Below, piece after piece: positions 50,237 through 59,379 of a DNA stretch of 64,000 bases (position 1 is the first letter of the stretch; each line of letters begins with the position of its first letter). Both the position numbers and the translations under genes were made by a program. The notes beneath the pieces were generated by a model that saw nothing but the letters and a program-made list of their open reading frames with translations, had not been told where the DNA came from and did not search any database. Source of the stretch: an uncultured Prevotellaceae bacterium (lineage in GTDB: Bacteria; Bacteroidota; Bacteroidia; Bacteroidales; Muribaculaceae); contig CAMHNO010000012.1 of NCBI GenBank assembly GCA_946186575.1, positions 1 through 64,000 on the forward strand, read 5' to 3'.

Positions 50237-51493
50237 ATGAACATCATTACCAAAATCAGCGCAGTAGCGCTATTGTGCTCTTGGCAGCTCAGTGCCAGTG
50301 CAGCAACTCAAGAGAATGTTTACGACTTTGCCGGCAACAACCTCAACCTTGAGGTGGCAACTCCTGCCGACTGGGAAAACCCCACCAAGGGAGTGATCAG
50401 CGGCATGGAACTGCGTCAGGGCGATGTGGTGCTAACTTCGGTCGACGGGGCTAAGGTCAACCGCATGTGGCAAACCAACGCCGGCGTGACCTATCTGCAG
50501 GTGGGTGGCAAACTCACCATCACTGCCGACGCGGGCCGCGCCATCACTGGCATCACATTTGAGGTGCAGAACTATAAGTTCTTCCTCGAGGCACAGGCTG
50601 GCAATGGAGAGCTCGACGCGGTAAACTATGTGTGGAATGGTAATTCAACAGCAATAACATTCGACAACGAGAACGCTGCCAACGAGTATAACACCCAGTC
50701 GCTGCTGCTCAAGATGACAGTCACCACCGACGATGCTAACGACCAAACCTACACCCCCGATACCACCACCTACGTCGAGGTGGGAACTATTGCCGAGTTC
50801 AACGCCCTCGAGGTGGGCACTCTGGCAAAACTCTCGCTCAACAACGCTCAAGTGAATGGCGTTGACTGGAGTGCAGCTTATGTCGAGGATGCTACCGGCG
50901 CTGTGGAGTTCGATGGCTTGAATCTCGATTTGGAGCGTGGCGACATCCTCAATGGCTACATCTATGTGAAGCGTGGACAGTTCTATTATGATGAGGACCC
51001 CGACGACGACCAGCCAGGTCGTGAGCGCCCGCAGGCCACCAACGATGCTTTGACCAGCACCGACACCTTCACTAAGACCAGTGGCAACACACTGCAGCCC
51101 ACACTCTTCACAATGAGCGAGTTGCTCAACGATGCTAACTTCTCGAAGCTGGTGGCAGTGAATAATGTGACAATAGGACTGAGTGGTCGTTTCTATATAG
51201 CTGAGGCCGAAGGCCTTCAGGTGCGTGTCAACGACATGCTGGGCTATCTGCCCGAGGGCACCGCTATTCCCGACGACGGCCAGGTGTGCAACATCACTGG
51301 CATCTTCTCATGGAACGGCATTGCCTGTCAAATCTATCTCACCAGCCTTGAGCGAACAACCGCTGTCGCCCGTGTCGGTGTTGATAATGCCGATGCCGAC
51401 GCGCAAGTGTTTGACCTCATGGGCCGTCCCGTTCAAGGCTCTCTGCCTGCTGGCATCTACATCAAGAATGGTCGCAAGTTTATCGTTCGCTAA
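50237..51493 (+). CDS. Secreted protein with OB-like repeats and T9SS-like tail
   Basis: The 418 residues have a signal peptide (MNIITKISAVALLCSWQLSA), an N-terminal beta domain (about 25-160), two related segments that look like nucleotide-binding OB-type or DUF-like modules (AEFNALEVGTLAKLSLNNAQV and MSELLNDANFSKLVAVNNVT), and a tail (VFDLMGRPVQGSLPAGIYIK) like type IX sorting signals. It is 42 bases after the DUF4876 gene and three bases before the next, so it belongs to the receptor operon and could be a secreted ligand scavenger. Confidence 0.65.
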   Translation: MNIITKISAVALLCSWQLSASAATQENVYDFAGNNLNLEVATPADWENPTKGVISGMELRQGDVVLTSVDGAKVNRMWQTNAGVTYLQVGGKLTITADAGRAITGITFEVQNYKFFLEAQAGNGELDAVNYVWNGNSTAITFDNENAANEYNTQSLLLKMTVTTDDANDQTYTPDTTTYVEVGTIAEFNALEVGTLAKLSLNNAQVNGVDWSAAYVEDATGAVEFDGLNLDLERGDILNGYIYVKRGQFYYDEDPDDDQPGRERPQATNDALTSTDTFTKTSGNTLQPTLFTMSELLNDANFSKLVAVNNVTIGLSGRFYIAEAEGLQVRVNDMLGYLPEGTAIPDDGQVCNITGIFSWNGIACQIYLTSLERTTAVARVGVDNADADAQVFDLMGRPVQGSLPAGIYIKNGRKFIVR

Positions 51494-51496
51494 GTC

Positions 51497-52474
51497 ATGA
51501 AAAAGTTTATTCTATCTTTGATTGTGACAGTATGTGGGATGGCTGTGGCTCATGCTGGCATCACTGGCGACGTTAATGGCGACGGATCGGTGACAAGTGT
51601 AGATGTGACAGTGCTCTACAACTACATGCTTAATGGCGATGCCACTTTCATTGCTTCGAGCGATGTGGATGGCGATGGCAGCATCACTGGTGCCGACATC
51701 ACCGTTATTTACAATATCTTGCTAAGTGGCAGTGAACCCAAGCCCGAAGCTATTGACTTTACAGTCAATGGGGTGACCTTTCGCATGATATATGTAAAAG
51801 GCGGCACATTCACCATGGGAAATAATGCCATTGCTTCGGAGAGCCCTGCCCATAGTGTGACACTCACCGATTTCTACATGGCCGAGACCGAGTGTACCCA
51901 GGCTCTGTGGAAGGCTCTATACCCCGACTACAATTACTTTGCCGAGGTGGGCAATCAAAAACCATGCAACGGCCAGTGGCATAGTGAGGTGCTGCAATTT
52001 ATTGCCGCTCTCAACGATTATCTTCATGCCAACGGTGCTCTGGCTGCCGACAAGAACTTCATGCTCCCCACCGAGGCTCAATGGGAATGGGCAGCTCGCG
52101 GTGGTGTGAAGAGCCAGGGCTACACCTATGCAGGCAGCAACAATATTAACGATGTGGCATGGTACTCACTCAACAGCAACAGCGTTGTTCAAGATGTTAA
52201 GCTCAAGAATCCCAACGAACTTGGACTTTATGATATGAGCGGAAACGCCTTTGAGGTGACCACCGACAATTTCTCGATGGACTACTCGTGGGCTGCCGAT
52301 GGTGAGGTCGATCCAGTGGGGTCACCCACAACAAGTGCCTATGGCATCACAAGGCGTGGTGGCAGCTGCACTCAGGTGGCATCTCGCTGCACAGTAACAA
52401 AGCGCGATTTCCACGATGTTGAGATGAATGGAGGGGCATCGGAAGACATGTCGTTCCGTCTCATCCTGAAATGA
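51497..52474 (+). CDS. Dockerin-like and formylglycine-generating-enzyme-like (SUMF1) secreted protein
   Basis: A signal peptide (MKKFILSLIVTVCGMAVAHA) is followed by a dockerin-like pair of calcium loops (DVNGDGSVTSVDV and DVDGDGSITGADI, about 24-75) and an FGE/SUMF1 fold (about 85-325; GGTFTMGNNA, LPTEAQWEWAARGG, LGLYDMSGNAFE). The place of the FGE catalytic Cys pair reads RGGSCTQVASRC, six residues between the cysteines rather than the four of true FGE, so sulfatase activation is doubtful and a binding or scaffold role is more likely. Last gene of the receptor operon. Confidence 0.78.
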   Translation: MKKFILSLIVTVCGMAVAHAGITGDVNGDGSVTSVDVTVLYNYMLNGDATFIASSDVDGDGSITGADITVIYNILLSGSEPKPEAIDFTVNGVTFRMIYVKGGTFTMGNNAIASESPAHSVTLTDFYMAETECTQALWKALYPDYNYFAEVGNQKPCNGQWHSEVLQFIAALNDYLHANGALAADKNFMLPTEAQWEWAARGGVKSQGYTYAGSNNINDVAWYSLNSNSVVQDVKLKNPNELGLYDMSGNAFEVTTDNFSMDYSWAADGEVDPVGSPTTSAYGITRRGGSCTQVASRCTVTKRDFHDVEMNGGASEDMSFRLILK

Positions 52475-52501
52475 CCTCCAGCGCCGTGCATCGCTACATG
52501 C

Positions 52502-52542
52502 GCAGTGGGAAGAAAACCAATGTTCGGTTTTCTTCCCACTGC
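52502..52542. terminator. Bidirectional terminator
   Basis: GCAGTGGGAAGAAAACC and GGTTTTCTTCCCACTGC are a perfect 17-bp stem with a 7-base loop, between converging operons. Confidence 0.85.
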
Positions 52543-52560
52543 TGTCGTTTTTCTCCTGTC

Positions 52561-53196
52561 TTAAAAGCTGAAGATGAGTTTGAGCGAGTCGTTGCTCATG
52601 ATGTCGCCAGGCAGCACCACATCGCCCTTGAAGAACGGCAGCACCACATGAGTGCTGCGACCGGCTGTCAGGTCAATGCCCACACTGCTGTAAGCGTGAT
52701 GCACGAGTTCGGTGCAATAGAGCTGGCTGCTGTCGGCCCAGTTGTAATGGTCGTCAAATCTCACCCCGTCTTTACTCATGGCCCAGAGTGCTGCATGGCG
52801 GGCAATGGATTTGTCGCATGCTTGAAGCCTCATTGCCGCTCCACGCACTGCCCTTGTGGTGAGGAAGAACGAGTCTAATGGTTCCACCTTGACCCTGTCA
52901 ACGCCATCGTTGCTCTCGCCTGGCACAGCATGCACCACCTGCCACTTGCCGTTGTGATAGATTGCGATTCCCACGTGAGAGTATAGCCCCTGGCTCTTGT
53001 CCATCTTAGTCACCACCTGGCTATGGGCTCCTGCGCCGCACCTGAAGAGCAAGTCTCCGTCTTGAAGCTTGTCGAGTGGCAAATCGTGGCGCACCTGGCC
53101 ACCAGCGTCGCTGTCACGCACACACGACACAGCAACCGCAACTAATGCGATTGCTGTGATGATTATTGACTTGATGCCGTGGCTGGGGCTCTTCAT
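52561..53196 (-). CDS. YiiX/YebB-like permuted NlpC/P60 cysteine hydrolase, lipoprotein
   Basis: The ATG at 53196 gives 211 residues with a lipoprotein signal (MKSPSHGIKSIIITAIALVA, lipobox VAVSC). The domain starts LQDGDLLFRCG, has the His in SHVGIAIYHNGKWQ and the Cys in YCTELVHHAYSS, the circularly permuted order of YiiX-type papain-like amidases. Substrates of such enzymes are thought to be peptide or lipid amides in the envelope. It lies 36 bases downstream of the 53233-53673 gene and is probably co-transcribed. Confidence 0.8.
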   Translation of the reverse strand: MKSPSHGIKSIIITAIALVAVAVSCVRDSDAGGQVRHDLPLDKLQDGDLLFRCGAGAHSQVVTKMDKSQGLYSHVGIAIYHNGKWQVVHAVPGESNDGVDRVKVEPLDSFFLTTRAVRGAAMRLQACDKSIARHAALWAMSKDGVRFDDHYNWADSSQLYCTELVHHAYSSVGIDLTAGRSTHVVLPFFKGDVVLPGDIMSNDSLKLIFSF

Positions 53197-53232
53197 CGTG
53201 CAGTTGTTAGCCAGATGTGGGTGCGGCAAGCG

Positions 53233-53673
53233 TTATTGCTCAGCGGTGCTGGTGCTGTCGGCAGCCTGCTTGGTAGAGTCGGCTGGTGCCGGATTGCTGT
53301 CGCGGTTGAGCAGGTCCATGCCTATCGATTCGGCATCGAGCGTGTAGACCTTGTTGAAGATGCCCAGCGTCACATCCTTGTCTTTAAAACTACCCACCGA
53401 CCATAGTCCATAATCTTTGACTTTGAACGAGGGTTTTACCACCTTGTCGATGATGTTGGCGCTGCCGCCACTGCTCATGTAGGCAGTGTATTGGGCCATT
53501 TCTTCCTCAGTAAGGTCGAGTTGCGACATGTCGAACTTGTCAAGATTCTTAGCAACAACCTTGAGGTGGTCGTTATTGGATGGGTTGGTCATCGACATGA
53601 CAATGAGCAAAATCACGATGATGGCCCCTATGACTATCAATCCTTTCTTTATTTTTCTTTTGCCGTTTTTCAT
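53233..53673 (-). CDS. Small membrane-anchored protein, possibly DUF4359
   Basis: A 146-residue protein with a basic start and one membrane segment (GLIVIGAIIVILLIVMSM, about 11-28), then an exported domain with YGLWSVGSFKDKDVTLGIFNKVYTL, which resembles the core of DUF4359 proteins. The C-terminal ~25 residues are low-complexity (Asp, Ser, Thr, Ala). Function unknown. The 281-base gap beyond its start (53674-53954) is AT-rich and holds only the promoter region for both divergent genes. Confidence 0.6.
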   Translation of the reverse strand: MKNGKRKIKKGLIVIGAIIVILLIVMSMTNPSNNDHLKVVAKNLDKFDMSQLDLTEEEMAQYTAYMSSGGSANIIDKVVKPSFKVKDYGLWSVGSFKDKDVTLGIFNKVYTLDAESIGMDLLNRDSNPAPADSTKQAADSTSTAEQ

Positions 53674-53869
53674 TTTAAGCAGTGTTTTGTGGTTGTGTGA
53701 GTATTAAAAACCTACAAAAGTAACTATTTTTTCGTAAATGTGCAAAACTTGCTCGATAAACTTGCTGACGATTGCCGGAATGTTGATTTTTGACGTAGCG
53801 ATTGTTGCGATTTTTAAATTTTAGTGCTCATTTTATTTAAAATTTCATGTGTTTTTGATTTTTATTGGT

Positions 53870-53877
53870 TATTTTTG
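53870..53877 (+). promoter_or_regulatory. -7 box for the lipoprotein gene at 53955
   Basis: TATTTTTG fits TAnnTTTG, 77 bases before the ATG. Confidence 0.4.
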
Positions 53878-53954
53878 TAGCGGAATTGTCGGTGTGTGTA
53901 CTGACATGCATTTTGTTTAATTATTAATTATAATCTAAAATAAAAAAAACAGGT

Positions 53955-54428
53955 ATGAAAAAATTATTTGCATTATTCGCATTGGTGGCTGCGGTTGTGG
54001 CCCTGAACTCGTGTGCTGGCGGTCCTAAGGTTAAAGGCACACCCATCGAAAAAACTCACTTCACCATCATCCAACCCGAGGGATGGGAAGTTGTGACAAA
54101 CGAAGATGCCAAAGTGAAGATTAAGCACAATGGCGAGAAGTTCAACCACTTCATCACCATTGAGGAAAACACCGAAGCTTATGACAAAGCCATGGAATAT
54201 TACCTGAGCCCTGACGGCGGTTATAAGCAGATTGAGGAAATCAATGTTGAAGGTGGCAAATTAAACGTGTTGCGCAAGGGTGACCGCAATTCCTACTTTA
54301 TTATAGCTCCGCAAGGTGAGAAGAAAGATGCTACAGTGAAGATTACAGTAAGCACCAACGAAATCAAGGGCGACCCCTTTGCCAACGAAGAGGTGAGAGC
54401 AATTATTGAGAGTATTGTTCTCAAGTGA
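53955..54428 (+). CDS. Small lipoprotein, function unknown
   Basis: The 157 residues have a lipoprotein signal (MKKLFALFALVAAVVALNSC, Cys20) and one alpha/beta domain (THFTIIQPEGWEVVTNEDAK ... AKITVSTNE-like end) of the kind found in proteins that bind to the periplasmic face of membranes. I recognise no family. A single gene with strong promoter and terminator, so probably well expressed. Confidence 0.7.
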   Translation: MKKLFALFALVAAVVALNSCAGGPKVKGTPIEKTHFTIIQPEGWEVVTNEDAKVKIKHNGEKFNHFITIEENTEAYDKAMEYYLSPDGGYKQIEEINVEGGKLNVLRKGDRNSYFIIAPQGEKKDATVKITVSTNEIKGDPFANEEVRAIIESIVLK

Positions 54429-54460
54429 TTGCGTGACGCTTTTTTAGTTTCAAAAAAAAA

Positions 54461-54491
54461 ATATCCTCGTCGATGCGAGGATATTTTTTTG
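54461..54491 (+). terminator. Rho-independent terminator
   Basis: AATATCCTCG pairs with CGAGGATATT, followed by six further T. Positioned 33 bases after the lipoprotein gene. Confidence 0.88.
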
Positions 54492-54639
54492 CGAGTTGAT
54501 GGCTACCGGGGTAGAGCTAATGAATGGCTTTAGGCCCGATAGGCACCATTAATAACTAAAAACAAAACATTCTGTGCTTATGAATCGGTTTTCGCTGTGA
54601 TTAGCCGAGTGGTTTTCTGGCTTGTTGCACCGTGGCCCA

Positions 54640-55077
54640 TTACTGAATCTCGATCATTGTGCGCTCCTTCTTAATCTCTTGTGGTTGCAGTTTGGGAAGT
54701 ACAACCTTGAGAACTCCGTTCTCTACGGTAGCGCTGATTGTGTCGCGATTCACGTCGTCTGGCAGCAGCAGTGTTTGGTGGAATTTGGTGTAAGAGAACT
54801 CACGGCGCAGATAGTGGCCTGTTTCTTTGTCCTCTTGTGTTTTCTCTTCTTTCTTGTCAAGCTCAACTACCAGGTTGTGGTCCTCGTCAAGGCTCACCTT
54901 GAAGTCTTCCTTGGTCATGCCTGGTGCGGCGAGCTCCACGTCATACTCGTTCTTCTTCTCAATCACATTAATGGCTGGTGCCGTGGTGTTGCTGTTCACC
55001 TTAGGCAAGAATTCGGTGTCGAAGAAGTCGTTGAAAACATCGGGTAACCAGTTTGAATTTCTACGTGCAAGTAACAT
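54640..55077 (-). CDS. Hsp20/alpha-crystallin-type small heat-shock protein
   Basis: The 145 residues contain the alpha-crystallin domain (about 38-130) with ELAAPGMTKEDFKVSL and the diagnostic ENGVLKVVLPK (A-x-x-n-G-v-L type). Short N-terminal arm with DVFNDFFDTEF. It binds unfolding proteins during stress in the cytoplasm. Upstream of the ATG is TAGGAGAT, a purine-rich Shine-Dalgarno-like sequence that is unusual among the genes here. No CIRCE element is visible. Confidence 0.93.
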   Translation of the reverse strand: MLLARRNSNWLPDVFNDFFDTEFLPKVNSNTTAPAINVIEKKNEYDVELAAPGMTKEDFKVSLDEDHNLVVELDKKEEKTQEDKETGHYLRREFSYTKFHQTLLLPDDVNRDTISATVENGVLKVVLPKLQPQEIKKERTMIEIQ

Positions 55078-55305
55078 AATTTTAATCTCCTATATTTTTA
55101 TTGTTGTTAATATTTAAAGTTCTGGCCCTATCGACTGCTGTGTGCTTCTGTTGTGGGCGTCTCGGCAGGTGGGCTCACTTCATTATTTTGCAAAGCGAGT
55201 GCCAATAAGGGAAATTAAAATATTTAATGACAAAACGGCACAATAAATGACAATATTGCAGATGTGGCTGCAATATTGTGACAAAACGACCGATTATTTT
55301 AAGTT

Positions 55306-56613
55306 TTATTTAGGCCAATTGACCACAGTTTTGAGTTTGTTGAGGTAGTAGGGTTTGATGTCGTTCCAGTGATAGAATGGGAAGCAGTCGGTGTCGAAAG
55401 GCAGCTTGGCCGGTTGCTCGTTAAAGAGCACCTGCACCAGCACATCATCGTTGCCGGGTTTGCGGTAATAGACCATCTGTATGTTGCATGCCATGGGGAA
55501 TATCTCGTAGTTGCGCCATTGCTCGTGCAGCTTGTCGAGGTCGTTGCACGAGAAGTTCACGTTGTTGATTTCGAGCAGGCATGCCAGTGGCAGCACGCAC
55601 GTCTCATGGCCAAAGCGCAGCGTTGCGCCATGCCAAGTGGTGGGCAGTGCTATGACACTGTCGGCAGTGGCTATCATGTTGCTCAGCAGTGCTCGCTCTA
55701 TGTAGGGCATGCGGTTGCCACCTTGTGGCGAATTGGCCCACTGCAGATACCAGTAGATGTTCTTCACTTTCCATAGCTCGTAGATTTCCTCGTCGGTGAA
55801 ATGTTGGAAAAGGTTCATGCCGTCGAAGGCATGATGGTTCTGGAGGCTGCCGGCGATATCGAATATCTGTTCCATCAGTTTCTCTGTGCCTTGTAGCTTA
55901 ATGCACTTGGCGGGGGTCTTGTTTAGGAACTGGCTAATGAAACGTGATGCGTCGATGCGTGCATCGAAGATGCTATCGCTGATGTGGCGAATGGCCTTGC
56001 GCTGTGGGTTGGCAAGGGTGTCCTCGCCGTAGCCCCAGCCAGTGTAGTACATGTCGTGGTAGCTGGCATCGGTGAAGATTTTAATGCGCGGGTTATAGGC
56101 CTTGAAAATCTGAGTCTCGTTGGCCATCGACAGTATGCAACGAATCCACACTGTGGAGCGTGCGTCGATAGTGGCATCACCGTCAAACACCTCGGGAAAG
56201 TTCTCACACATGCGACGTGCTATGCCTTGATGCTGCTCGGCTCCCACGTCGCTTAGGTCGCCGGCGCGGCCCTTGGCTTCGAGGGCAATCATGCGCAGCT
56301 GGTCGAGCAGCACCTCGCCTTGCTTGTTGAGGGCACCCATCTGTTGCAGTTGCTCAAGAGTGGCAACTGGTTTGTCGTAGCTGCTTTGCTTGGTGAGCCA
56401 GCGGCTGCCATGGCGGCCATAGTGGTTGATGAAGAACGGTTTGTAGCCGGCGGGTGCAGGCGTGAGCTTGGGCAGCTCTTGGGTAGGGTAGGCATAGTGG
56501 TTACTGCCGCTGCGGTTGTGGTTGGCGGCGAGTTGCTGCTGAGCAAGTTGTGGCTGCGCCCAAGTCGCGACCGAGACTATACTCACTATTATTAGTAGAA
56601 AAACTTTGCGCAT
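55306..56613 (-). CDS. Secreted histidine acid phosphatase (MINPP/phytase-like)
   Basis: The 435 residues start with a signal peptide (MRKVFLLIIVSIVSVATWAQ). The active-site block YGRHGSRW (Arg67-His68) matches histidine phosphatase branch 2, and FGHETCVLPL near residue 335 is the place of the second catalytic His and proton donor (His-Glu, as in MINPP-type enzymes rather than His-Asp). Relatives in Bacteroides hydrolyse inositol phosphates; phytate is a plausible substrate. It lies 27 bases downstream of mutS on the same strand, though exported phosphatase and mutS are not functionally linked. Confidence 0.82.
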   Translation of the reverse strand: MRKVFLLIIVSIVSVATWAQPQLAQQQLAANHNRSGSNHYAYPTQELPKLTPAPAGYKPFFINHYGRHGSRWLTKQSSYDKPVATLEQLQQMGALNKQGEVLLDQLRMIALEAKGRAGDLSDVGAEQHQGIARRMCENFPEVFDGDATIDARSTVWIRCILSMANETQIFKAYNPRIKIFTDASYHDMYYTGWGYGEDTLANPQRKAIRHISDSIFDARIDASRFISQFLNKTPAKCIKLQGTEKLMEQIFDIAGSLQNHHAFDGMNLFQHFTDEEIYELWKVKNIYWYLQWANSPQGGNRMPYIERALLSNMIATADSVIALPTTWHGATLRFGHETCVLPLACLLEINNVNFSCNDLDKLHEQWRNYEIFPMACNIQMVYYRKPGNDDVLVQVLFNEQPAKLPFDTDCFPFYHWNDIKPYYLNKLKTVVNWPK

Positions 56614-56640
56614 GGCTTGTTGTTGTTTGTGGTTCTTTGG

Positions 56641-59256
56641 TTACTTCTTGCCGGTGATGATGCTTTTGATGTCGTTGAGTTTGTTAAGAGCCTCCATGGG
56701 GGTGAGGTTGTTGATGTCGGTGTTCAGAATCTCGTCACGCACCTGGCTCAGCACGGGGTCGTCGAGTTGGAAGAACGACAGTTGCACGCCATTGCGGTTG
56801 TTGGCCACGTCGTCGAGGTCCTTGCTCAGCGAGTCGTTATTGCTGTTCTGCTCGAGGCGCTTGAGCACTTCGTCGGCGCGATGCACGATGGCCTTGGGCA
56901 TGCCGGCGATTTTAGCTACGTGAATGCCGAAACTGTGCTCGCTGCCGCCGGGCTCAAGTTTGCGCAGGAACACGACCTTGCCGTTCATTTCGCGCACGCT
57001 CACGTTGTAGTTTTTCACTCGCTTGAAGGTCTTTTCCATCTCGTTGAGTTCGTGGTAGTGGGTGGCGAAGAGTGTCTTGGGATGGGCTCCCACCTCATGG
57101 ATGTATTCTACGATAGACCAGGCTATGGAAATTCCGTCGTAGGTACTGGTGCCGCGGCCCAGTTCGTCGAAGAGGATGAGGCTGCGCTGGCTCATGTTGT
57201 TGAGGATTGAAGAAGCCTCGGTCATCTCGACCATGAAGGTGGACTCGCCCAGCGAGATGTTGTCGCTTGCTCCCACGCGAGTGAAAATTTTGTCGACGAT
57301 ACCCACCCGTGCAGCCTGTGCTGGCACAAAGCATCCTATTTGAGCCATGAGCACGATGAGAGCGGTCTGCCTGAGCAGTGCCGACTTACCCGCCATGTTT
57401 GGTCCTGTGATAATCATCACCTGCTGGTCGTCGTTGCTGAGATGGATGCTGTTGGGAACATATAATTCCCCCACAGGCAGCTGCTTCTCGATGACTGGAT
57501 GACGGCCCTCGACGATATCGATTTCGAGTGAGTCGTCTACAGCGGGTCGGTTGTATTTGTTCTCGATGGCTACCCTTGTGAACGAGAGAAGGCAGTCGAG
57601 CTGTGCCAGCAGCGACGAGTCGCTCTGAATGGCTGGTATATAGTCGCTCACAGCAACTACCAGCTCGTTGAAGAGCTTGTTTTCGATGATGAGAATCTTT
57701 TCCTCAGCACCAAGAATTTTTTCTTCCAGCTCCTTGAGCTCGGGGGTGATGTATCGTTCGGCGCTCACCAGAGTCTGTTTCCTTATCCACTCGGGTGGCA
57801 CTTTGTCCTTGTGAGTGTTGCGTACCTCAATGTAGTAGCCAAAGACGTTGTTGTAGGCAATCTTGAGGCTGGGGATGCCCGTGCGCTCGCTCTCGCGCTG
57901 CTGCAGGCGCATGAGGTAGTCCTTGCTGCTCGACGAGATGTTGCGCAGTTCGTCGAGCTCGTCGTCCACGCCGTTCCTTATCACGTTGCCGCGGTTGAGC
58001 TGACTGGGAGCGTCGGGGTTGATTTCGCGCTCTATGCGGTCGCTGATGAGGTGACATGGATTAAGCTGCTCGCCATAGCTGTAGAGCACCTCGCTATCGC
58101 TGTTCTGGCACATGGCCTTGATAGGAGCGATGGCTTGCAGGGCGCACTTGAGCTGAACCAGTTCGCGTGGCGAGATGCGTGCCACCGCCACTTTCGAGAC
58201 CAGTCGCTCAATGTCGCCTATTACCTCGAGTTGCTCCTTGAGCAGCTGGCGTCCTTGAGTGTCTTTGAAGAAGTGCTCCACCACGTCGAGCCGGCGATTG
58301 ATGGCCTTCACGTCCTTGAGCGGAAACATTATCCAGCGGTGCAGCAGTCGTGCTCCCATGGGCGATAAGGTCTTGTCGATAACGCTGAGCAGGCTCTTGC
58401 CGTCGTCGGCCATGGGTGCTATGAGCTCGAGGTTGCGCACAGTGAACTTGTCGAGTCTCACATAACGCTCGGCTTCGATGCGCGACAGCGACGTGATGTG
58501 CTTGAGCTGTGTGTGCTGAGTGAGGTCGAGGTAGTAGAGTATGGCTCCGGCTGCGACTATGGCGCAAGGCATGTTTTGCACGCCAAATCCTTTAAGGTTC
58601 TTGGTCTCGAAATGCTTGAGCAGTCGGCTCATGGCCGAATCGGTGGTGAAAACCCAGTCTTCCATCTCAAAAGTGAGATACTTTCCTGTTACCGATTGCT
58701 GGAAGCGGGCGCGGTTGCTGCGCTCGATGAGCACCTCCTTAGGAGCAAAGTTAGCAATGAGTTTGTCCACATAGTCGACCGTGCCCTCGGCGGCCAGAAA
58801 CTCACCAGTGCTGATGTCGAGAAACGCTACACCGGTAGCTTTCTTTCCAAAGTGCACTGCTGCCAGGAAATTGTTCTCCTTGCGGTCGAGCAACGTGTTT
58901 CCTATCACCACACCAGGCGTGACGAGCTCGGTGATGCCGCGCTTGACGAGTTTCTTGGTGAGCTTTGGGTCCTCGAGCTGGTCGCATATTGCCACGCGCT
59001 TGCCGGCGCGCACGAGCTTTGGCAGATAGGTGTCGAGGGCATGGTGCGGAAATCCTGCCATCTCCAAGTTCTTGCCACCGGTGCCATTGGAACGCCGTGT
59101 GAGGGTTATGCCCAAAATCTCGCTGGCGATGATGGCGTCGTTGCCATAGGTCTCATAAAAGTCGCCCACGCGATACAGCAGCAAAGCATCGGGGTGCTTA
59201 GCCTTCATCTCGTAGAACTGTTTCATCATAGGGGTTTGCCCCACTTCCTTTGCCAT
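56641..59256 (-). CDS. mutS: DNA mismatch repair protein MutS
   Basis: MutS recognises mismatches and recruits MutL. The 871 residues have the mismatch-binding Phe-x-Glu in GDFYETYG (Phe33, Glu35), the connector and lever domains, and the ATPase with Walker [14 protein letters not shown] and [12 protein letters not shown]. Full length and intact. Confidence 0.97.
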   Translation of the reverse strand: MAKEVGQTPMMKQFYEMKAKHPDALLLYRVGDFYETYGNDAIIASEILGITLTRRSNGTGGKNLEMAGFPHHALDTYLPKLVRAGKRVAICDQLEDPKLTKKLVKRGITELVTPGVVIGNTLLDRKENNFLAAVHFGKKATGVAFLDISTGEFLAAEGTVDYVDKLIANFAPKEVLIERSNRARFQQSVTGKYLTFEMEDWVFTTDSAMSRLLKHFETKNLKGFGVQNMPCAIVAAGAILYYLDLTQHTQLKHITSLSRIEAERYVRLDKFTVRNLELIAPMADDGKSLLSVIDKTLSPMGARLLHRWIMFPLKDVKAINRRLDVVEHFFKDTQGRQLLKEQLEVIGDIERLVSKVAVARISPRELVQLKCALQAIAPIKAMCQNSDSEVLYSYGEQLNPCHLISDRIEREINPDAPSQLNRGNVIRNGVDDELDELRNISSSSKDYLMRLQQRESERTGIPSLKIAYNNVFGYYIEVRNTHKDKVPPEWIRKQTLVSAERYITPELKELEEKILGAEEKILIIENKLFNELVVAVSDYIPAIQSDSSLLAQLDCLLSFTRVAIENKYNRPAVDDSLEIDIVEGRHPVIEKQLPVGELYVPNSIHLSNDDQQVMIITGPNMAGKSALLRQTALIVLMAQIGCFVPAQAARVGIVDKIFTRVGASDNISLGESTFMVEMTEASSILNNMSQRSLILFDELGRGTSTYDGISIAWSIVEYIHEVGAHPKTLFATHYHELNEMEKTFKRVKNYNVSVREMNGKVVFLRKLEPGGSEHSFGIHVAKIAGMPKAIVHRADEVLKRLEQNSNNDSLSKDLDDVANNRNGVQLSFFQLDDPVLSQVRDEILNTDINNLTPMEALNKLNDIKSIITGKK

Positions 59257-59285
59257 AGTGCTATTGTGATTTTTCTATGTGACCA

Positions 59286-59293
59286 CAAAGTTA
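59286..59293 (-). promoter_or_regulatory. -7 box for mutS
   Basis: TAACTTTG on the minus strand, 30 bases upstream of the mutS ATG. Confidence 0.6.
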
Positions 59294-59326
59294 CAATTTT
59301 TTATTTACATCGCAAAACTAAAAAAA

Positions 59327-59359
59327 ACTGGCTGGCACGCGTTGATGTTGCCAGCCAGT
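59327..59359 (-). terminator. Terminator after the PCMD protein gene
   Basis: ACTGGCTGGCA and TGCCAGCCAGT form an 11-bp stem; on the minus strand a T-run follows. Confidence 0.85.
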
Positions 59360-59379
59360 GGAATTTGTGTCGCCTTAGT

